Source of the DNA: Naganishia liquefaciens
Lineage: Eukaryota > Basidiomycota > Tremellomycetes > Filobasidiales > Filobasidiaceae
DNA: 64,000 bases
Assembly (NCBI GenBank): GCA_013423385.1
Contig: BLZA01000053.1
Coordinates: 186,001-250,000, forward strand
Reading direction: 5' to 3'
Below the pieces are notes generated by a model. That model saw only the letters and a list, made by a program, of their open reading frames with translations. It made no database searches and was not told the DNA's origin. This document shows, piece by piece, positions 49,313-62,108 of the stretch; the stretch's first letter is position 1, and the number at the start of each line of letters is the position of its first letter. The position numbers and the translations under genes are program-made.

Positions 49313-51985
49313 TCACCCCACATTCATACTCAACACGGTGTCGATATGATCAGAGCTCAATGGGACGCCGCGCGTCAGAGCAAGAGCTTGCGCGGTCCTG
49401 ACGGTTTGCTTGATCGCCCGGCCGTTCAATTCAATGGTAGCGAGAGCATCGAGGTCGAAAGCGAAAGAGTCTGAGTCAGCCATGACGAGGAACTGGGCCC
49501 AACCTGTCAGCCACGTTCATTTGTTTCAGGCTCAGGCTGGCTTACTCGATCCCACAATACACGTCTGCTGGGTGCATCCAGGTCAGGATATCTCAGAATG
49601 AGGGAGAATCGCGACAGGAATGCATTGTCAAAACTGAAGTAAGCAAAGGAGATCCCGGTTAGTCAGTGAATCCGCGAAAACCCGCTAACCAAGAGGACTC
49701 TACCTTTCCAGCCGGTTGGTAGTCAAGATCAATACTGAGTCAGAGGACATCAGTCTCTCCAGTCTTTCGTCAGTGACAGCTCCCGATACGTACTGCCGGA
49801 GAAGTATTCGAGGACTACAGAAGTATCCGTATGTCAGGATACCATCGTCAATCTGAAAGCCCAAGACTGACCTCTCAAAAAGATCGAAACCAATCCATTT
49901 CGTTCGAGCTCGCGAGAATCTCGTTTCTCCAAAAAGACATCTGCCTAGATACCCGGACAGAAGAAGTTGGCAACAGGGCATTCGATAACCGTGTCGATTT
50001 CGATGCGTACCTCATCGATCAAGAGCACGGCATTCCAATACGTCGCCAGCTACGGTGGGAGAAATTAGCTTCATTCCCTTAAAGGGCGTGGTGCTCACAT
50101 CCAGCACATTCTTCAAGTTCTGCTCGAGCGCTGTCACCGATGTACCCAATTCTCCAGCGGACACCGAGCTAAGAAATGATTAGCGGAGAACTTTCAGCAG
50201 AGGCATTGCGACTCACTATAGCGGCCTCCGCAGATGTTCCGATACCGCTTCAGCGGTCAGAGTCTGTTCACCAAGAGGATTAGCGCTTGTGCATAACGAC
50301 GAAAATAAAACCCACTTTACCACACCCCGGATTTCCGTACAGGGCAATGATACATCCGCTACTCTTGCCCTGGACTACATCCGTAAGGAGCAAATCCTTC
50401 TTGTCGCTCGAGTGTACCTCGATGAGCGACCGCACGACCTCGCGGTACGAATCAGAAAGCACTAGATGCCTGAAGGGGGCATCTGCCCAGGTGACCGATC
50501 GGAGCTTATCGACGGAAAATTCGCCCCACTTCTTGTGCACGAAACTGAATCCGTGCAGGGTGGGAGGTAAGAGATGGGCTGTGGTTTCAACGTTCCAGTC
50601 AACGTCGTCTCCAAGGTCGATGATTTCGGCATCGTTGGTGTTGACGTCGTCGCTAGAAGCCATGGATCAGTATACTGGACCTCAGCACAGTTCTTGACGC
50701 ACTCCCAAACGTCCATCACGGGGACCGAACGCCTGAATTGTCGGACATCAATCATGGCTCGACCTTCTCCGTTGACTCGGACGCTAGTGGCGAATTTATT
50801 AGTTTTGCGGACTCAAAGCACGGCACCAGCGACATACCCTCCAGAATGCGCTTTCATGACGAACGATCCCTTATATCCGCAATACACTTGCGCGCAGTGC
50901 TACACCGCCGTGAGTCAACATGACCGGTGGCCCTGGTTGTGACTTACCTCCAGGTAGATTTTGGATCGTTCTGCGTGTATTGTGAATGAGGCCCCAAGCT
51001 AGCAGACCTCACGCTAAACTCACCAATCAACTTCGCCCGCATGTCGTCAGTCAAAGGCCGTACAGGAAGTGTTGAGATGGGATTCAATTTCTGCAGAATG
51101 CACGGATCAGCATGGCCTCCACGAAACCCCTTTACACCTACCGAAAATTCCAATACCTTTCGCGTCACCTTGATCTTTTGGATTCTGACTCCAGTCCATT
51201 GAAAGACATGGCCGTGCAGGTTGAACGTGCGGCCTTTTTGCGACATTGCGTAGGCCCATCCCTCTACTTGCATCGCCATCTGGGGAAAGCGTCGGTGTTA
51301 TTTCCCCTACATCACATACCTCGACGTACCTTTTCGCCCGTGAGATCATAGACTATCTCGACTTGTTGTCCAACTTCAAAGAGCAGCCAAAGGAGTGACC
51401 ACGCAATGGTCCCCGCAGGCAAGGCTTGAAGCTTTTCTTCTCTGTTTTGATAACCACGATTTAGCGATGAAAAGTGAATCACCGTGGTGACACTCACACA
51501 TCAGCAAACTCCTCTCCCACAAAATCCAACAAGGTTTCGACCGCCTTGTGGAGATCCGCAGAGACGTCCGGCTGAGATGATGCTTCTTGGATACGCTTTC
51601 GGCTGACATAAAGCAGTTGAGCATCAATCTGACATGACGGGGGGTCTCAGCAGACGATCTGTGATGTTCTTGCGCAACTCACGCTCGCCGGCTTATTGAA
51701 CAGCGATGTCTCTGTAGGCAGCACATTGCGCAGGAACATCACCAGCCTTTGATCTTGCAACTCGATATGCGTAAATGGATCTGCATTGTTGGTATTCGCC
51801 GACTTTCTCCTGTACGCAACGAATACTTCTTGACCGTCCGTGAGGGCTTTGGGCGGCGCCGGAGCCTTGGTCCAGATTCCATATTGACGGTCCCAGACTT
51901 GGTCGTGGACAGAGTAGCGTTTGCTGGCGCTGATGCCGTTCTCTGCAATGTGTGCGTTGCCGTTTGAGAGGATGCTAGGTGACAT
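49313..51985 (-). CDS. AAA ATPase with N-terminal fungal-specific domain
   Basis: About 13 exons encode roughly 650 residues. The N-terminal half has the pattern of fungal AAA proteins that carry a DUF7025-like region (AWSLLWLLFEVGQQVEIVYD, WAYAMSQKGRTFNLHGHVFQW, then MIDVRQFRRSVP). The AAA module has Walker A GNPGCGKTLTAEAVSE, Walker B with LLIDEADVFLEKR, sensor 1 ILTTNRLESFDNAFLSRF, and the lid helix ELNGRAIKQTVRTAQALAL. Related proteins are common and expanded in fungi but have no agreed role. An unfoldase or remodelling function is likely from the fold. The stop is at 49315-49313. Very short intron choices around 50670 and 49780 are my reading and may shift by a few codons. Confidence 0.82.
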
Positions 51986-52751
51986 GATGGATCGTTTGCG
52001 TTAAGGTTTCCCGCAGAATGATGTCGTGAATGTCATGCCAACCTGCTTCATGGTCTTGTATCTGGCTAGGCTGCAAAGCACCCTGCTCGGCTGCCTGATG
52101 GGCTGCTGCAGCTGTCGCCGTTCGCAAGTGGCAGTCAACGCTGCACGAGATGAACTCTATCGGCAGCCGGCCGGCCGCGGCTTGACCGATTTCGGAAGCA
52201 AAAAAACCGAGGTAAGCGGTTATGTACCCCATTCTCGGAACTGATGGAAAGCTACGGGAAAACGCCGACGAGCTGATGGAAACCTTTCCGAATGCTCTCC
52301 GAGAATCAGACGCAACCCAGGCAGAACGGCCCAAGGAGCGGTTGAGTAGCTGGTCGAGCCTGGTTGAGCCACCATCAACCAGCCTGTTCAATTGCAAGCC
52401 TTTCATTGTTCGCGCGCTTGTCAGCTATCAGACACCAGATGATTGTCAGGAAAGTGTAGTGGTTACAGTGTTGTGAATTTACGACATCGGGACCGGCGGA
52501 AAAACGCAGTCGAGAAATCGACCGGGACTCACTCGATGGTGCTTTTCGGCGGGTCTGCGGCGGACAGCGCGAACCACAGGCGTACTTGGCTCCGAAAGCT
52601 CCTTTGAACGGCGATGGAAGGCGGGCTGGATGGTGTGAATTGCTATGAAATATAGTACGGCCAGAGCCACGACCACTCGGCGAAAGCTCTATCGTGATCG
52701 TCACGTCCAACTTCCCGCCCTTACACCTTGATTCGATATCACTGCACGCAA
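51986..52751. other. Divergent promoter region between AAA ATPase and FAD monooxygenase
   Basis: The 766 nt between two divergent starts hold only motif-free frames. A GC-rich block CCGGCCGGCCGCGG lies near 52168. Probably a shared or paired promoter region. Confidence 0.45.
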
Positions 52752-54641
52752 ATGCCTATCGCGACTCCCAAATTCCGCATCATCATCGTAGGCGGTGGAA
52801 TCGGCGGCCTCGCCAGCGCTATTGCACTGCGAGCGCCTGGCCGAGAGATCATCATCATGGAAGCGAGTCGAATGAACAAGGAAGTCGGCGCAGCCATCTC
52901 GTAAGTGAGACTGAGATCTGGGAGAAGGTCTAGCTCATACCGTTCCCGCACAGCCTTCAACCTAATGCAGTCAAGTGAGTCGGACTTGGCATGCTGGCCC
53001 AAGTCGCTGAAACCGCTACCAGAATCACCAAGTCTTGGGGAATTGAAGACGAACTGAAGCAGGGCGGCGGAGCAATAGATAGCGGCGTACGTGTCCGAAA
53101 CTTTCCATTTTTTTGAATTGATGGCCAATTTGTTCCTCCATTTCTGTAGTTTCAAATCTTCCGAACAGATGGACACCTCCAGATGAAGAGCGAGTCGACC
53201 CGACTTGTACAATATTTGAAGACTGATAACTGACGGCTTTCCATAGTCCCGTTCAAGACCAGCGACTACGATGCCGATCGCCTGTGCTTCCACCGGTGAG
53301 TCCGCGCTCCTCCTTTGCGGCTGCAGCCCCGTTTTACCCCTTTCGCACTGTCAGCGTCGACCTTCACGAATCTCTCAAGCGGCTAGCGACCGATCCATCT
53401 CGACCTGGAGAGCCCGCCACGATTCGAGTCGCCAGCAAGGTTTTGTCGTGTGACTGCGAATCCGGTATCGTCACATTGGAAAATGGAGAGACAGTTCAGG
53501 GCGATCTTATCGTCGGTGCTGATGGAATGTGAGTGAGTTGATGTGAACTGGGAATCGAGCTGATCCACGGCGGGATCTTTAGCCACAGCAAGATCAGAGC
53601 GAGCGTTCTTGGCAAGGAGATGACAGCGTCGCCCACGGGTCTCTCCGCATACCGACTCATCGTACGTCTCAAGGCTTTCCCACAGAATCACACCCTCATT
53701 TGCCTTTGCAGATCCCCAAGGAAAAGCTTTTGGAGATCCCCCACGTATCCGCCATGATGACCGACAAGGACCCATGGACGACCATGCTTCTCGGTCGAGA
53801 GTGCCGCGTCGTCATGGGCCCTTGCAGGGAACAACAGCTGTTGTCCATCGTCGCGCTCGTTCCTGATAGTCAGTACTGAAGTCGGAAGCGTCCCCCGATC
53901 TCGCTAATCCTGAACTTTTCAGAGCTCATGAATGAGCAAGCGTCAACGTCGTGGACCGCCGAGGGTTCTCTGGATGATTTGCTCAAGTCGTTTGAGGACT
54001 TCCCCCCGTGGATAAAGGACACGTTCAAGTGAGATATCTTCTCCGCTTGGCAGAAGTAGATGAGAGCTGATCGTCTTTTTCGCCTGTAGAGCTTGTCCCG
54101 ACATCAGTTTGTGGCAATTGCGAGACATGGTGAGTTCATATAGCTTGATCCTTGTCATCAGCCGACTGAAGGTCGATATCCCCATCTCTAGGACCCGCTT
54201 CCAACCTGGTACAAAGGCCGCACCATTCTCATCGGTGACGCTGCCCACAGCATGCTGCCGCTTCAAGGCCAAGGCGCCAGCCAAAGCATCGAAGACGCCG
54301 AAGCGCTCGGTCACTTTTTCCAGGATATCGTCGGCGGTACAGATGCCTCGGGATCTTCTGTTCCAGTCGAGGAGGTGACACTTCGTCTGGCGGAGCTGTT
54401 CGAGGCGCGTTACGAGAGGGCATCGTTAATTCAGCAGTACAGCCGACAAGCAGCAAAACCTGCGACGGAATCTGGGTCGAACGTTATCACGATGTAGGTT
54501 GCTCTGATCGCGACAAAAATGCACAACTGACATTTAGGCCGCTGTTGTAGGAACCCCGCCGAATTTATGGACTACAACTGTCGATATTCCGGCGCTCAGG
54601 CTTGGTTGGCGAAATCGAGAGCGGCCAAGGCCGCAGCTTGA
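52752..54641 (+). CDS. FAD-dependent monooxygenase (salicylate hydroxylase-like)
   Basis: A gene of about ten exons encoding roughly 440 residues. The N-terminus carries the dinucleotide-binding motif VGGGIGGLASAIAL and ends in an acidic residue (IIIMEAS). A 21-nt exon (52954-52974) supplies SLQPNA. LIVGADGIHSKIR matches the DG motif that binds FAD and NAD(P)H, and TILIGDAAHSMLPLQGQGA is the GD motif with the conserved AxHxxxPxxGQG. These define group A flavoprotein hydroxylases, which use NAD(P)H and O2 to hydroxylate aromatic or related compounds. There is no membrane segment. The last intron restores ATG as AT+G before NPAEFMDYNCRYS, and the stop is at 54639-54641. An AATAAA lies about 88 nt downstream. 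It is the first of four same-strand accessory genes. Confidence 0.9.
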
Positions 54642-54728
54642 TCTCGTCTTTGCGGGAATCTTATCTTTCATTCACTCTTGTTCATGATCTCGGGCGACAT
54701 GGTGGCTCATGACCGAGTCCTGCATTGA

Positions 54729-54734
54729 AATAAA
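54729..54734 (+). terminator. Possible polyadenylation signal
   Basis: AATAAA 88 nt after the stop codon of the FAD monooxygenase gene. Placement fits, but fungal signals are loose, so this is suggestive only. Confidence 0.4.
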
Positions 54735-54996
54735 AGTGACCGGATTGGCTGTTCAGAGTTGCAAGAGTTGTGAATGTGGTAAATGTAGACTATAAATTAT
54801 AAGTAAAGCCTTGAAATGTTGCTTCCGCCTCATACCGATGCGATCCGAGAAGCCGGAAGTATACCGCCCGGTTGCCGTCCTCCGACGGCGTGGACAGAAA
54901 CGACGACCGTTATTGCTCTTGTCGGTGGATTCACGGACGAGGAATTGTACTGGCAATCCATCCTATCACCTGCATCAAATACCCCGCATATACCCC

Positions 54997-57900
54997 ATGG
55001 AGAGCCAGAATTCCGGCACGAATGAGTCGAGAGCGGTACAGCCTCAGGCCTCGACCGATCAACCTCAAGTAAAACGACGAAGGACGCGTCTCGAAGCGAG
55101 TTGTGAAAGGTGAGGATCTGTCCCGCCACCGGCAAGCTGATTGCTGTACTGATACTTTATTGTTTGGCAACGCAGATGCCGAGTCAGGAAAGTGAGAAAA
55201 CCGCGAGCTTCCTGAGCCAAAGATTCAGACTTCAGTTGCTTCATTCTGAATCCTATCGTTGCACAGATCCGCTGTGACCTCAACCAGCCCAAATGCGAGG
55301 TGAATAGACATATTATTGCATATGTTGAACAGTTTCTGATGACGATCCTTCTAGCCTTGTGATCGGGCGGAAGCCGTGTGCGATAGGTAGGTGTCCCGCC
55401 ATCAATGCTGCCATCAATCAAGCAATCATGGTTGCATCGATCAGCATCGCTACATCACTTCCTCAGAACCCGCACTGACTCTTCGCATCATCTTTTAGAA
55501 CCAGACCTGCCAACCGCACTCGTAAAGCACGCTCCACATCAACCGAATCTGTCGGTCTAGGTCGTAAATCCAAGAGCCCGTCGACACTTCCCAAGCTGTA
55601 TCCAGTCGGGGATGGAACCTGGGCGCCTTTGGACTATTTCATCGCCTTGAAGACCGGTCATTTAAACGATCAACTACCGAATCAATCACAACATGCGATA
55701 CAAACACAGACGCAGGCACGAGACACCTCGGCGGAACGGATGCCTTCGGTATCAGTCAATCAAACGACCGCGCATAATGCCGGCCCCTACGAGCACAGCC
55801 AACCGCCGCAGGACTTCCGCAACGCATTCAATGTAAATCACCATGCCCACAGCAATCCCAGCAACGACGGACACAATCTCCAGTCTCAAGACCATCGTCA
55901 CTCGTTGTCGTTCCTGCACGATCGGGATGGCAGATCCTCTTCAATGATGAGTATTGGACATCCAGGCGGTTTCGACTTTCCAATGTCGACAGCGAGGTCG
56001 ACCTCCCTTACCCGGAGTGGCCCTGTAGCAGGCGGGCGCGGTTACGATGGAGGTGGTCTTGGGATAGGCCAAGGAGGGGGAATCGGGATAGGCCATGGAC
56101 TAGGCATTGATTCCAACGCCTACGGATCGGCTCAATCCCGTGTTGATCCGATGCTCCTCCCGGCCGATACTTTTAATCAGGCACTATCGAATACGACATC
56201 CCTCTCACAACGGCTCCCAGGCAACATGCAGATGCCTTCTGTGTCAAGCGACAATCAGAAACTGTCGACCGTGCCGAGCGAGATAGATACTGCGATGATG
56301 GATAGCACTTCTTCGTATCTCCGAAATATCGGTGCGGTCCCGCATCAAGATGCGCTGCCGGGTTCGCAAGCTCAGGGTTTGCCATCCCATCGCTACCTCC
56401 CCTATAGCGGCTGCCCCTCCAAATTTCAAGACAATCAGCAGGCATCGCCAACACATTCAATCATGACTCCAGAAGACAAGGGACAGCCGCAAGCCAACAT
56501 GACGGAACCGTCTGAGTCCTTGGTGCCCACCGATAGACGAGGGGACGACTATCTCATCCACTCTCAAGACCATCGCAAGAAATTTCTCGGAGCATCGTCT
56601 TCCCAGGTGTTTGTCAAGTGGTTGGACGAGGAGAGTGGAGGCCTTAATCCGTCATCGCACCTCAAGCATGGTATGACGTCGGCGGAAGAGATGATCCTCC
56701 CCGGTCAACTGGAACTCTGCCAGCATCCTCTACCGTCGCGACCCGACCTGGAAACATACGTGTCGACTTATTTCCAGACCTTCCATATTCTTTACCCCAT
56801 AGTCGAAGAACCCTGGCTCAGACTGCAATTGACCCGACCAAGAGGTCCGCATGCGGCAGGAGGAGACTTTGCCACGCCCGCCGTCGTCTACCTTGTCATT
56901 AGTCTCGGCGCGAGCATGACCACAAGCGCAAACTCGTCAGCGGCGAGCGAAACCTATCTTAATCAGGCTTGGAAGGCATTGTCGGTAATTCTGGGGAGAC
57001 CGTTTCGGTCGTCTGTGCAGGCATTAGTACTGATGGCAGTCGCGCTGAGATTGGTGAGTCGGACCTTTGTGTGAGTGACCACGCTTATGCCTCTCACTTG
57101 TAGCGATCGCGAGACGGTGTCGCCTGGAATGTGATCGGTTCGGCGAGTGAGTTGCTTCACGAGAACCAAACCCTTCACCGGTACTGATCACGCAACCCCA
57201 GTTCGCATCGGCCAGAGCCTTGGCCTTCATCGTCATACTGTGGGATCTGAAGCCAGCCTTGACGCGCGCATATGGTTTGCCAGCTTGTCTCTGGACGCCA
57301 TTGGGTCGATTGAATCGGGGCGACCGATGACGATCCGCCGGAGCGACTACTCGGTGTCGCTCGCTGCTTTCAAGGATTGCACCTTTACCCTGGGCACGAA
57401 CCAACCTGTCAATGTGTTGGCGGCCCTCGCCGAATTGTGCCAGGAAATTGCCTACATCATACAGGTATTGTTCCCCACGAATCCCGCCACATCGTCAGAA
57501 TACGAGATCGAGGTGTTAGAACACATTGGTTTGATCCATATGCGGTTGGAGACCTGGGCCAAGAGCTTACCGTTGCAAATACGGCCCGGAGCAGACACGC
57601 CGGTACCGGGGCCATTCTTCCCCTTTGCTGCGATGCTGCACATGCAGTACCACCAAATGTGAGCACAAGGTCCGCCCCTAAGCTGGTCTGACCTTTTCTC
57701 GAAAGTATCATCACTCTGCATCGTCTCTCGCTGATTGACCATCCACGACTGGTGCTCCAAAATTTGACACACCCTCTGCTCCGTGGAAGGCCATTCTTGA
57801 GCTACCTCGAAGCAAGTGAAAGCATTTGCACGCAGTCGGCTCGAGCGATCCTCACCACTTTGGATGCGTCGGCCCGGACTCCAACCAAGCATCATCACTG

Positions 57901-58351
57901 GACTCTGCATTCAATCGGTACGGCCATTTTCGCTCTGAGCCTCTTTACTTGCAAGCATCCCACGACATGGCGTGCAAGGGCGGATCTCGAGGTGAGTCAT
58001 GTTGACAAGAGCTTGAATGGGAGCCAACACGAGGTGTCACAATAGCTGCTGTCATATGCTACTCGCTACATATCCAAGGGCTTTTTGGCCCAGGGCCTCT
58101 CGCCGCAATTCGTCGATTTATACGAAGCCGTCAACCAGATGACCCGCAAAAAGGTCATGCAAACCTTCGAGTCCGAGCCTGTATCGCTCACCGTCGACCA
58201 GGACGCGCGGATGTTGAGCCCCCAACACAGCACGGATCAAAGTGCTGCCAACATTGACGAGATGTGGTCAATGCTGTTCGGCCTCGGCAGCAGTCTCGGT
58301 CCCATTGCGGGTTCTGACCTCCCCCACGTCCGCAAAGATCCATATTACTAG
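54997..58351 (+). CDS. Zn2Cys6 transcription factor with fungal-specific domain
   Basis: Nine exons (54997-55109, 55176-55191, 55267-55299, 55355-55386, 55499-57053, 57104-57146, 57202-57658, 57706-57991, 58046-58351) encode 946 residues. The zinc cluster begins near residue 36 with exact C-x2-C-x6-C-x6-C-x2-C-x6-C spacing (SCERCRVRKIRC, DLNQPKCEPCDRAEAVC). It is assembled from five exons, three of them only 16, 33 and 32 nt. A long Gln/Ser/His-rich stretch follows. The Fungal_trans middle domain starts near YVSTYFQTFHILYPIVEEPW and contains IRIGQSLGLHRH. It probably binds CGG-type half sites and controls nearby genes such as the adjacent monooxygenase and exporter. That link is inferred from position. 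Confidence 0.93.
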
Positions 58352-58707
58352 CCGAATGTCAACGACCGTGCCACGGTGGGCTGGACTGTCAGTGGCTCAT
58401 GAGTCAATCGAAAGCAATCAGTAAATCGGCTGTAGCGCAGCCGGGGAGCGGGGCCGGAAGGGAGACTCTACTGGAGACGGCATATATCGATATGTCCAAC
58501 TCTGGGCCTGGTATCAACTTTCTTCCGGCGATGTAATATTCGCACCGGACATATCGGACGCGGGACCTGAACGTCCGACGGGGACCCGCTATCCCCTGAA
58601 TAGCCTATTGCTTTAACATATCTGAACTATGCCAACAAGAAGGCTATTTCGATGGGTGATTTTTCCTGCCCATCGCTGTCGCATCCAAGCACCTGATTAC
58701 AAACGAT

Positions 58708-60794
58708 ATGTCTGAGCAATCCCAACTGCCGCCTGTTATGGCAACCTACAACGAGAAACAGCAGCAAAGCCTAGGGCAAGACATAACCGAGAAGAAGGAA
58801 GAGGTCCAGGAAGCCGTGGTTCCAACACTCAATCGCTCCGACGAGCATGGCGATGGCGAAAAGGTGTTTCCACCTATATCGACAGTGAAAGCCGTCATTC
58901 TTATCGCTCTCGTCATGGTGTCAGCCATGATGCAAGTTGCCTCTGGCATTGGCGTTTCAATCACGATCGCGGACATCGGACAAGATCTCAATATCCCTTC
59001 CGGACAATTGCAGTGGGTTGCTTCTTCTGGCTCGCTCGCTACCGCCTGCACTTTGTTGGTCTCTGGCAAGCTCGCCGATATGTATGGCCATAAGCCAGTG
59101 TTTGTCATTGGCAGCATCCTCGGCGGTGCCATGTTCTTGGGAATGGGCCTGTCTCGTGACAAGTATCAACTCTTTATACTGCGAGCTCTTGGCGGCATCG
59201 CATTCTCAGGGTGAGTCGCCGAATCTAAACGGGTAATGACGCTCACCCTTCTTTTCTAGTGTAACGCCCGCCGCAATCGGTCTCATCGGCACCACTTTCC
59301 CTGAAGGTCCCGCCAAATCGCGAGCCTTTGCCGGCCTGGGCGCTGGTGCTCCTGTAGGCACAGCGATCGGTCTCGTACTCGCAGGTCTGACGACGCAATA
59401 CACGTCGGCCAAATGGCGATCGTTTTTCTACATTTGCGCGGGACTCTCGCTGGGGCTCGCGATCGGGGCCGTCTTTGCAGCCCCCGGAAGCGTGATCCCT
59501 CGCGCAAGAAGCAAACACACGCTCAAGGGTCTCGATTGGATCGGCGCCATATTGTCCGCTGTTGCCATCTTTTGCATCGTGTTCCCCCTGGGAGAGGGAG
59601 GCAATGCGCCTAAAGGATGGCAAACCCCATTCATTTGGATCATTCTCGCGGGTGGCGTAGTGGTTTCCGTCCTATTCGTACTGTGGGAACGTCGTTTGGA
59701 GAAGCGTGGTACGAAACAGCCGCTCATGAAAATATCGATCTGGACCCGAAAAATGTTTGCAAGCCTGATGCTAGCGGATCTCTGCCTATCCGGCGCATTT
59801 GGGAGGTAAGTCACAATGAGACTGGCTGTTCGTGCCTGACCAAGGCCGTTGTATCCCGCAGCATCATTCTCTGGATGACCTTGTACTGGCGAAGCTACGA
59901 GGAACGCAGCGTCATTGAGATCACCTTGCGATTCCTGCCTCTCTGCGTTTGTGGCGTGATAGCGAATATCATCGGTTCCGTTGTCGTTGCGCACTTGGTA
60001 AGTCTGGCTCGTTCAATCATCGCCAGCACACGTCTGACGTCTGCCCTAGACCGGTCACCTCCTTCTTCTGATCTCGGCTGCAGGCATGGCTCTCGCATCG
60101 CTTTTCTTTGCCGTCACCCCTGCTGGTTTGACCTGTGAGACCACTTTCCTGCCGATCGGATGCGCAAACTAATTCCGTCATTGCAGACTGGGCATTGCAG
60201 TTCCCCGCCTGTTGCGTGCTTGTGTGGGGAGCCGACTTTATGTTTCTCACAAGGCAGGTTCGCGTTTCTATCGATGCAAGTGATGCGTCTGACAGATGTT
60301 GCTCCCTTCCTCCTCCCTCCAGCATGCTCTTCATTTCCCGCACGAGCTCACAATCCGAACAGGGCCAAGGAGGCAGCATCTTTTCCGCAGTGGTACAGGT
60401 CGGCAGCGCCTTGATGCTTGCGATAAGTACCATCGTGTCGGACCGTGTCGCTCAACAAAAAGCGAAATCTTTGGGCGTGATCATCGAGGCAAGTAAAACT
60501 CAATCTTTGGATATCCCAAAGGCTGCTCTTTTACAAGGGTATCGCGCAGCATTCTGGACTTGCTTTGGGCTGAGCATGCTGGCAGCCCTGGTAGTCGGAG
60601 TCTTGCTGCGCAAGATGGGTACTGTTGGACTCAAGAGAAAGGGAGACATGGAGGACAAGGAGGACAAGGAGGACAAGGAGAACAGAGAAGGCAGAGTCGA
60701 CAAAGAGGACAAAGACGACAAAGAGGAACAGCAGGTAGAAGAAGGGCAGGCTGAGCTTGACGACAAGAAGACGCTCGAAGCAGGGGTTGTATAA
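58708..60794 (+). CDS. MFS drug:H+ antiporter-type carrier (DHA2-like)
   Basis: Six exons encode about 600 residues. A soluble N-terminus rich in Gln, Glu and Lys precedes the first membrane segment (VILIALVMVSAMMQVASGIG). SITIADIGQDLNIPSGQLQWV is typical of DHA2 carriers, as is the loop motif GKLADMYGHKPVF. Further segments include RAFAGLGAGAPVGTAIGLVL with the motif C-like GAGAPVG, and ISAAGMALASLFFAVTPAG. The group exports drugs, toxins or metabolites using the proton gradient. The intron at about 60254-60322 appears to have a GC donor (ACAAG then GCAGGT). The cytosolic tail is a run of near-identical Glu-Asp-Lys triplets (60649-60740). It lies 356 nt downstream of the zinc cluster gene, same strand. 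Confidence 0.88.
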
Positions 60795-62108
60795 TGTGGA
60801 TCGCTTCGATCATATCTGGGTAAGTTAGCAAGTTTGCATGTTTGCCTGCGTGGGCTATGCTATTTATTTTCTGTCTTGGTTGTAATCTACTCGTGGAATT
60901 GTTGCAGTGTTTGCAACTGGCGTCCGTCATATTGGGTTGCTCAATGGGGGCGCATCTCGAATACACCAAACCCAAGAGTCTGTATATGAGATGATGCCTC
61001 GAGGCCCGAATGGAAAAGTTCGAGCTTTGCGCCTTGAGCGCACACGAGGTGTCCGACTACAATGAAGATCTTTAGCTTGTTGTAGATGACACGTCATATG
61101 TCATAGGGGACTCTCCGTCTCCTCCCTCCTTTGGCTTCACTTCATCAATCATCCGTGATGGGCTGTGTTGATGGACGTTTATATAAGATGGGAGACGAGC
61201 CTAAGGGCATCATGTAGGAGAGGATGCTTCACACGTTGTCTTCATCAACTCGTAGCTGATAGCAACGCCTATGTGCATTCCTCTCAGTGTCTACAGAGCC
61301 AATGAGGAACGCAGGTTCATTGACGATGCGAATGGCCTCTATCCATCCGGACCACCAAGCCACTCGTGACTCTACGGCGGGCGCTGCAGTTACCTTGATG
61401 AATATGGGGAGCAGTCGGGTCCGAGTGAATCTCTACGTCAACAACGGGCCCACGGGTCTATGGAGGAAACGGACTAGACATCGACGGCTCCTGAGAGGGA
61501 GAGAAAGCTCGCAGCATCCACCACGTTCTGCAGGCGACGGTTGCAACCTCCTTTAGGTGAGTAGCAGTGGCACTGACCCAGAAGGCGGATTGAATTCAGC
61601 TGTACGTGAGAACGAACTAACGGAGAGGACGGCAACGTAGGCGGAAACGGTACGGGGCTCTCGGTTGAAGCGCGTCGACACAGTCTGGAAAATGCGAGGA
61701 TTCAATTAGATGCCGAGGTCCGTGCGCGGAGCGTTCAAGCTCTGAAACCTTGTCGCTTCCTGGAAGGAAGCGCGGAAGGGCGATCGGCAACCAAAAGATA
61801 CACCGCTGCTACCGCTGAGTCAGGCTGGAATTACGCGATCGTGCTCTCACGTATCAGCTAACGTACCTACAGCAATAGCCTCAAGGAACTCCCTGGTGAC
61901 CCCGCAGGTCGTCCCGCTGTCATCCTGTTCCGGACTCCGGCCGCGACTCCCCCGGTCGAGGATAGCAAGAGGGCTCAAGTCGATTGTTAAATGCTCCGAC
62001 CGAGGTGGATGGTTCGTCTTTGCATCCCTTATCCTCATCGGCGACTCCCCACTCTGCCACCTTAACTCGCATCTGCCTACGCTCTCCTGACCTCAACAAC
62101 ACTACACC
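60795..62108. other. Intergenic region, 1.3 kb, no gene recognised
   Basis: A TATATAAG word occurs near 61179, followed by pyrimidine-rich sequence, but the frames after it carry no known motif and no convincing splice signals. The right end (about 61850-62108) is the likely promoter and leader of the hydrolase at 62109. Confidence 0.45.

Noticed and set aside
51975-52406. A 143-codon minus-strand frame in the AAA/monooxygenase promoter region
   Set aside because: Overlaps the AAA start region and has no known motif. Likely chance.
61287-61556. Frame downstream of a TATATAAG word at about 61179
   Set aside because: The encoded sequence is Arg-rich without motif, and no splice pattern gave a recognisable protein.
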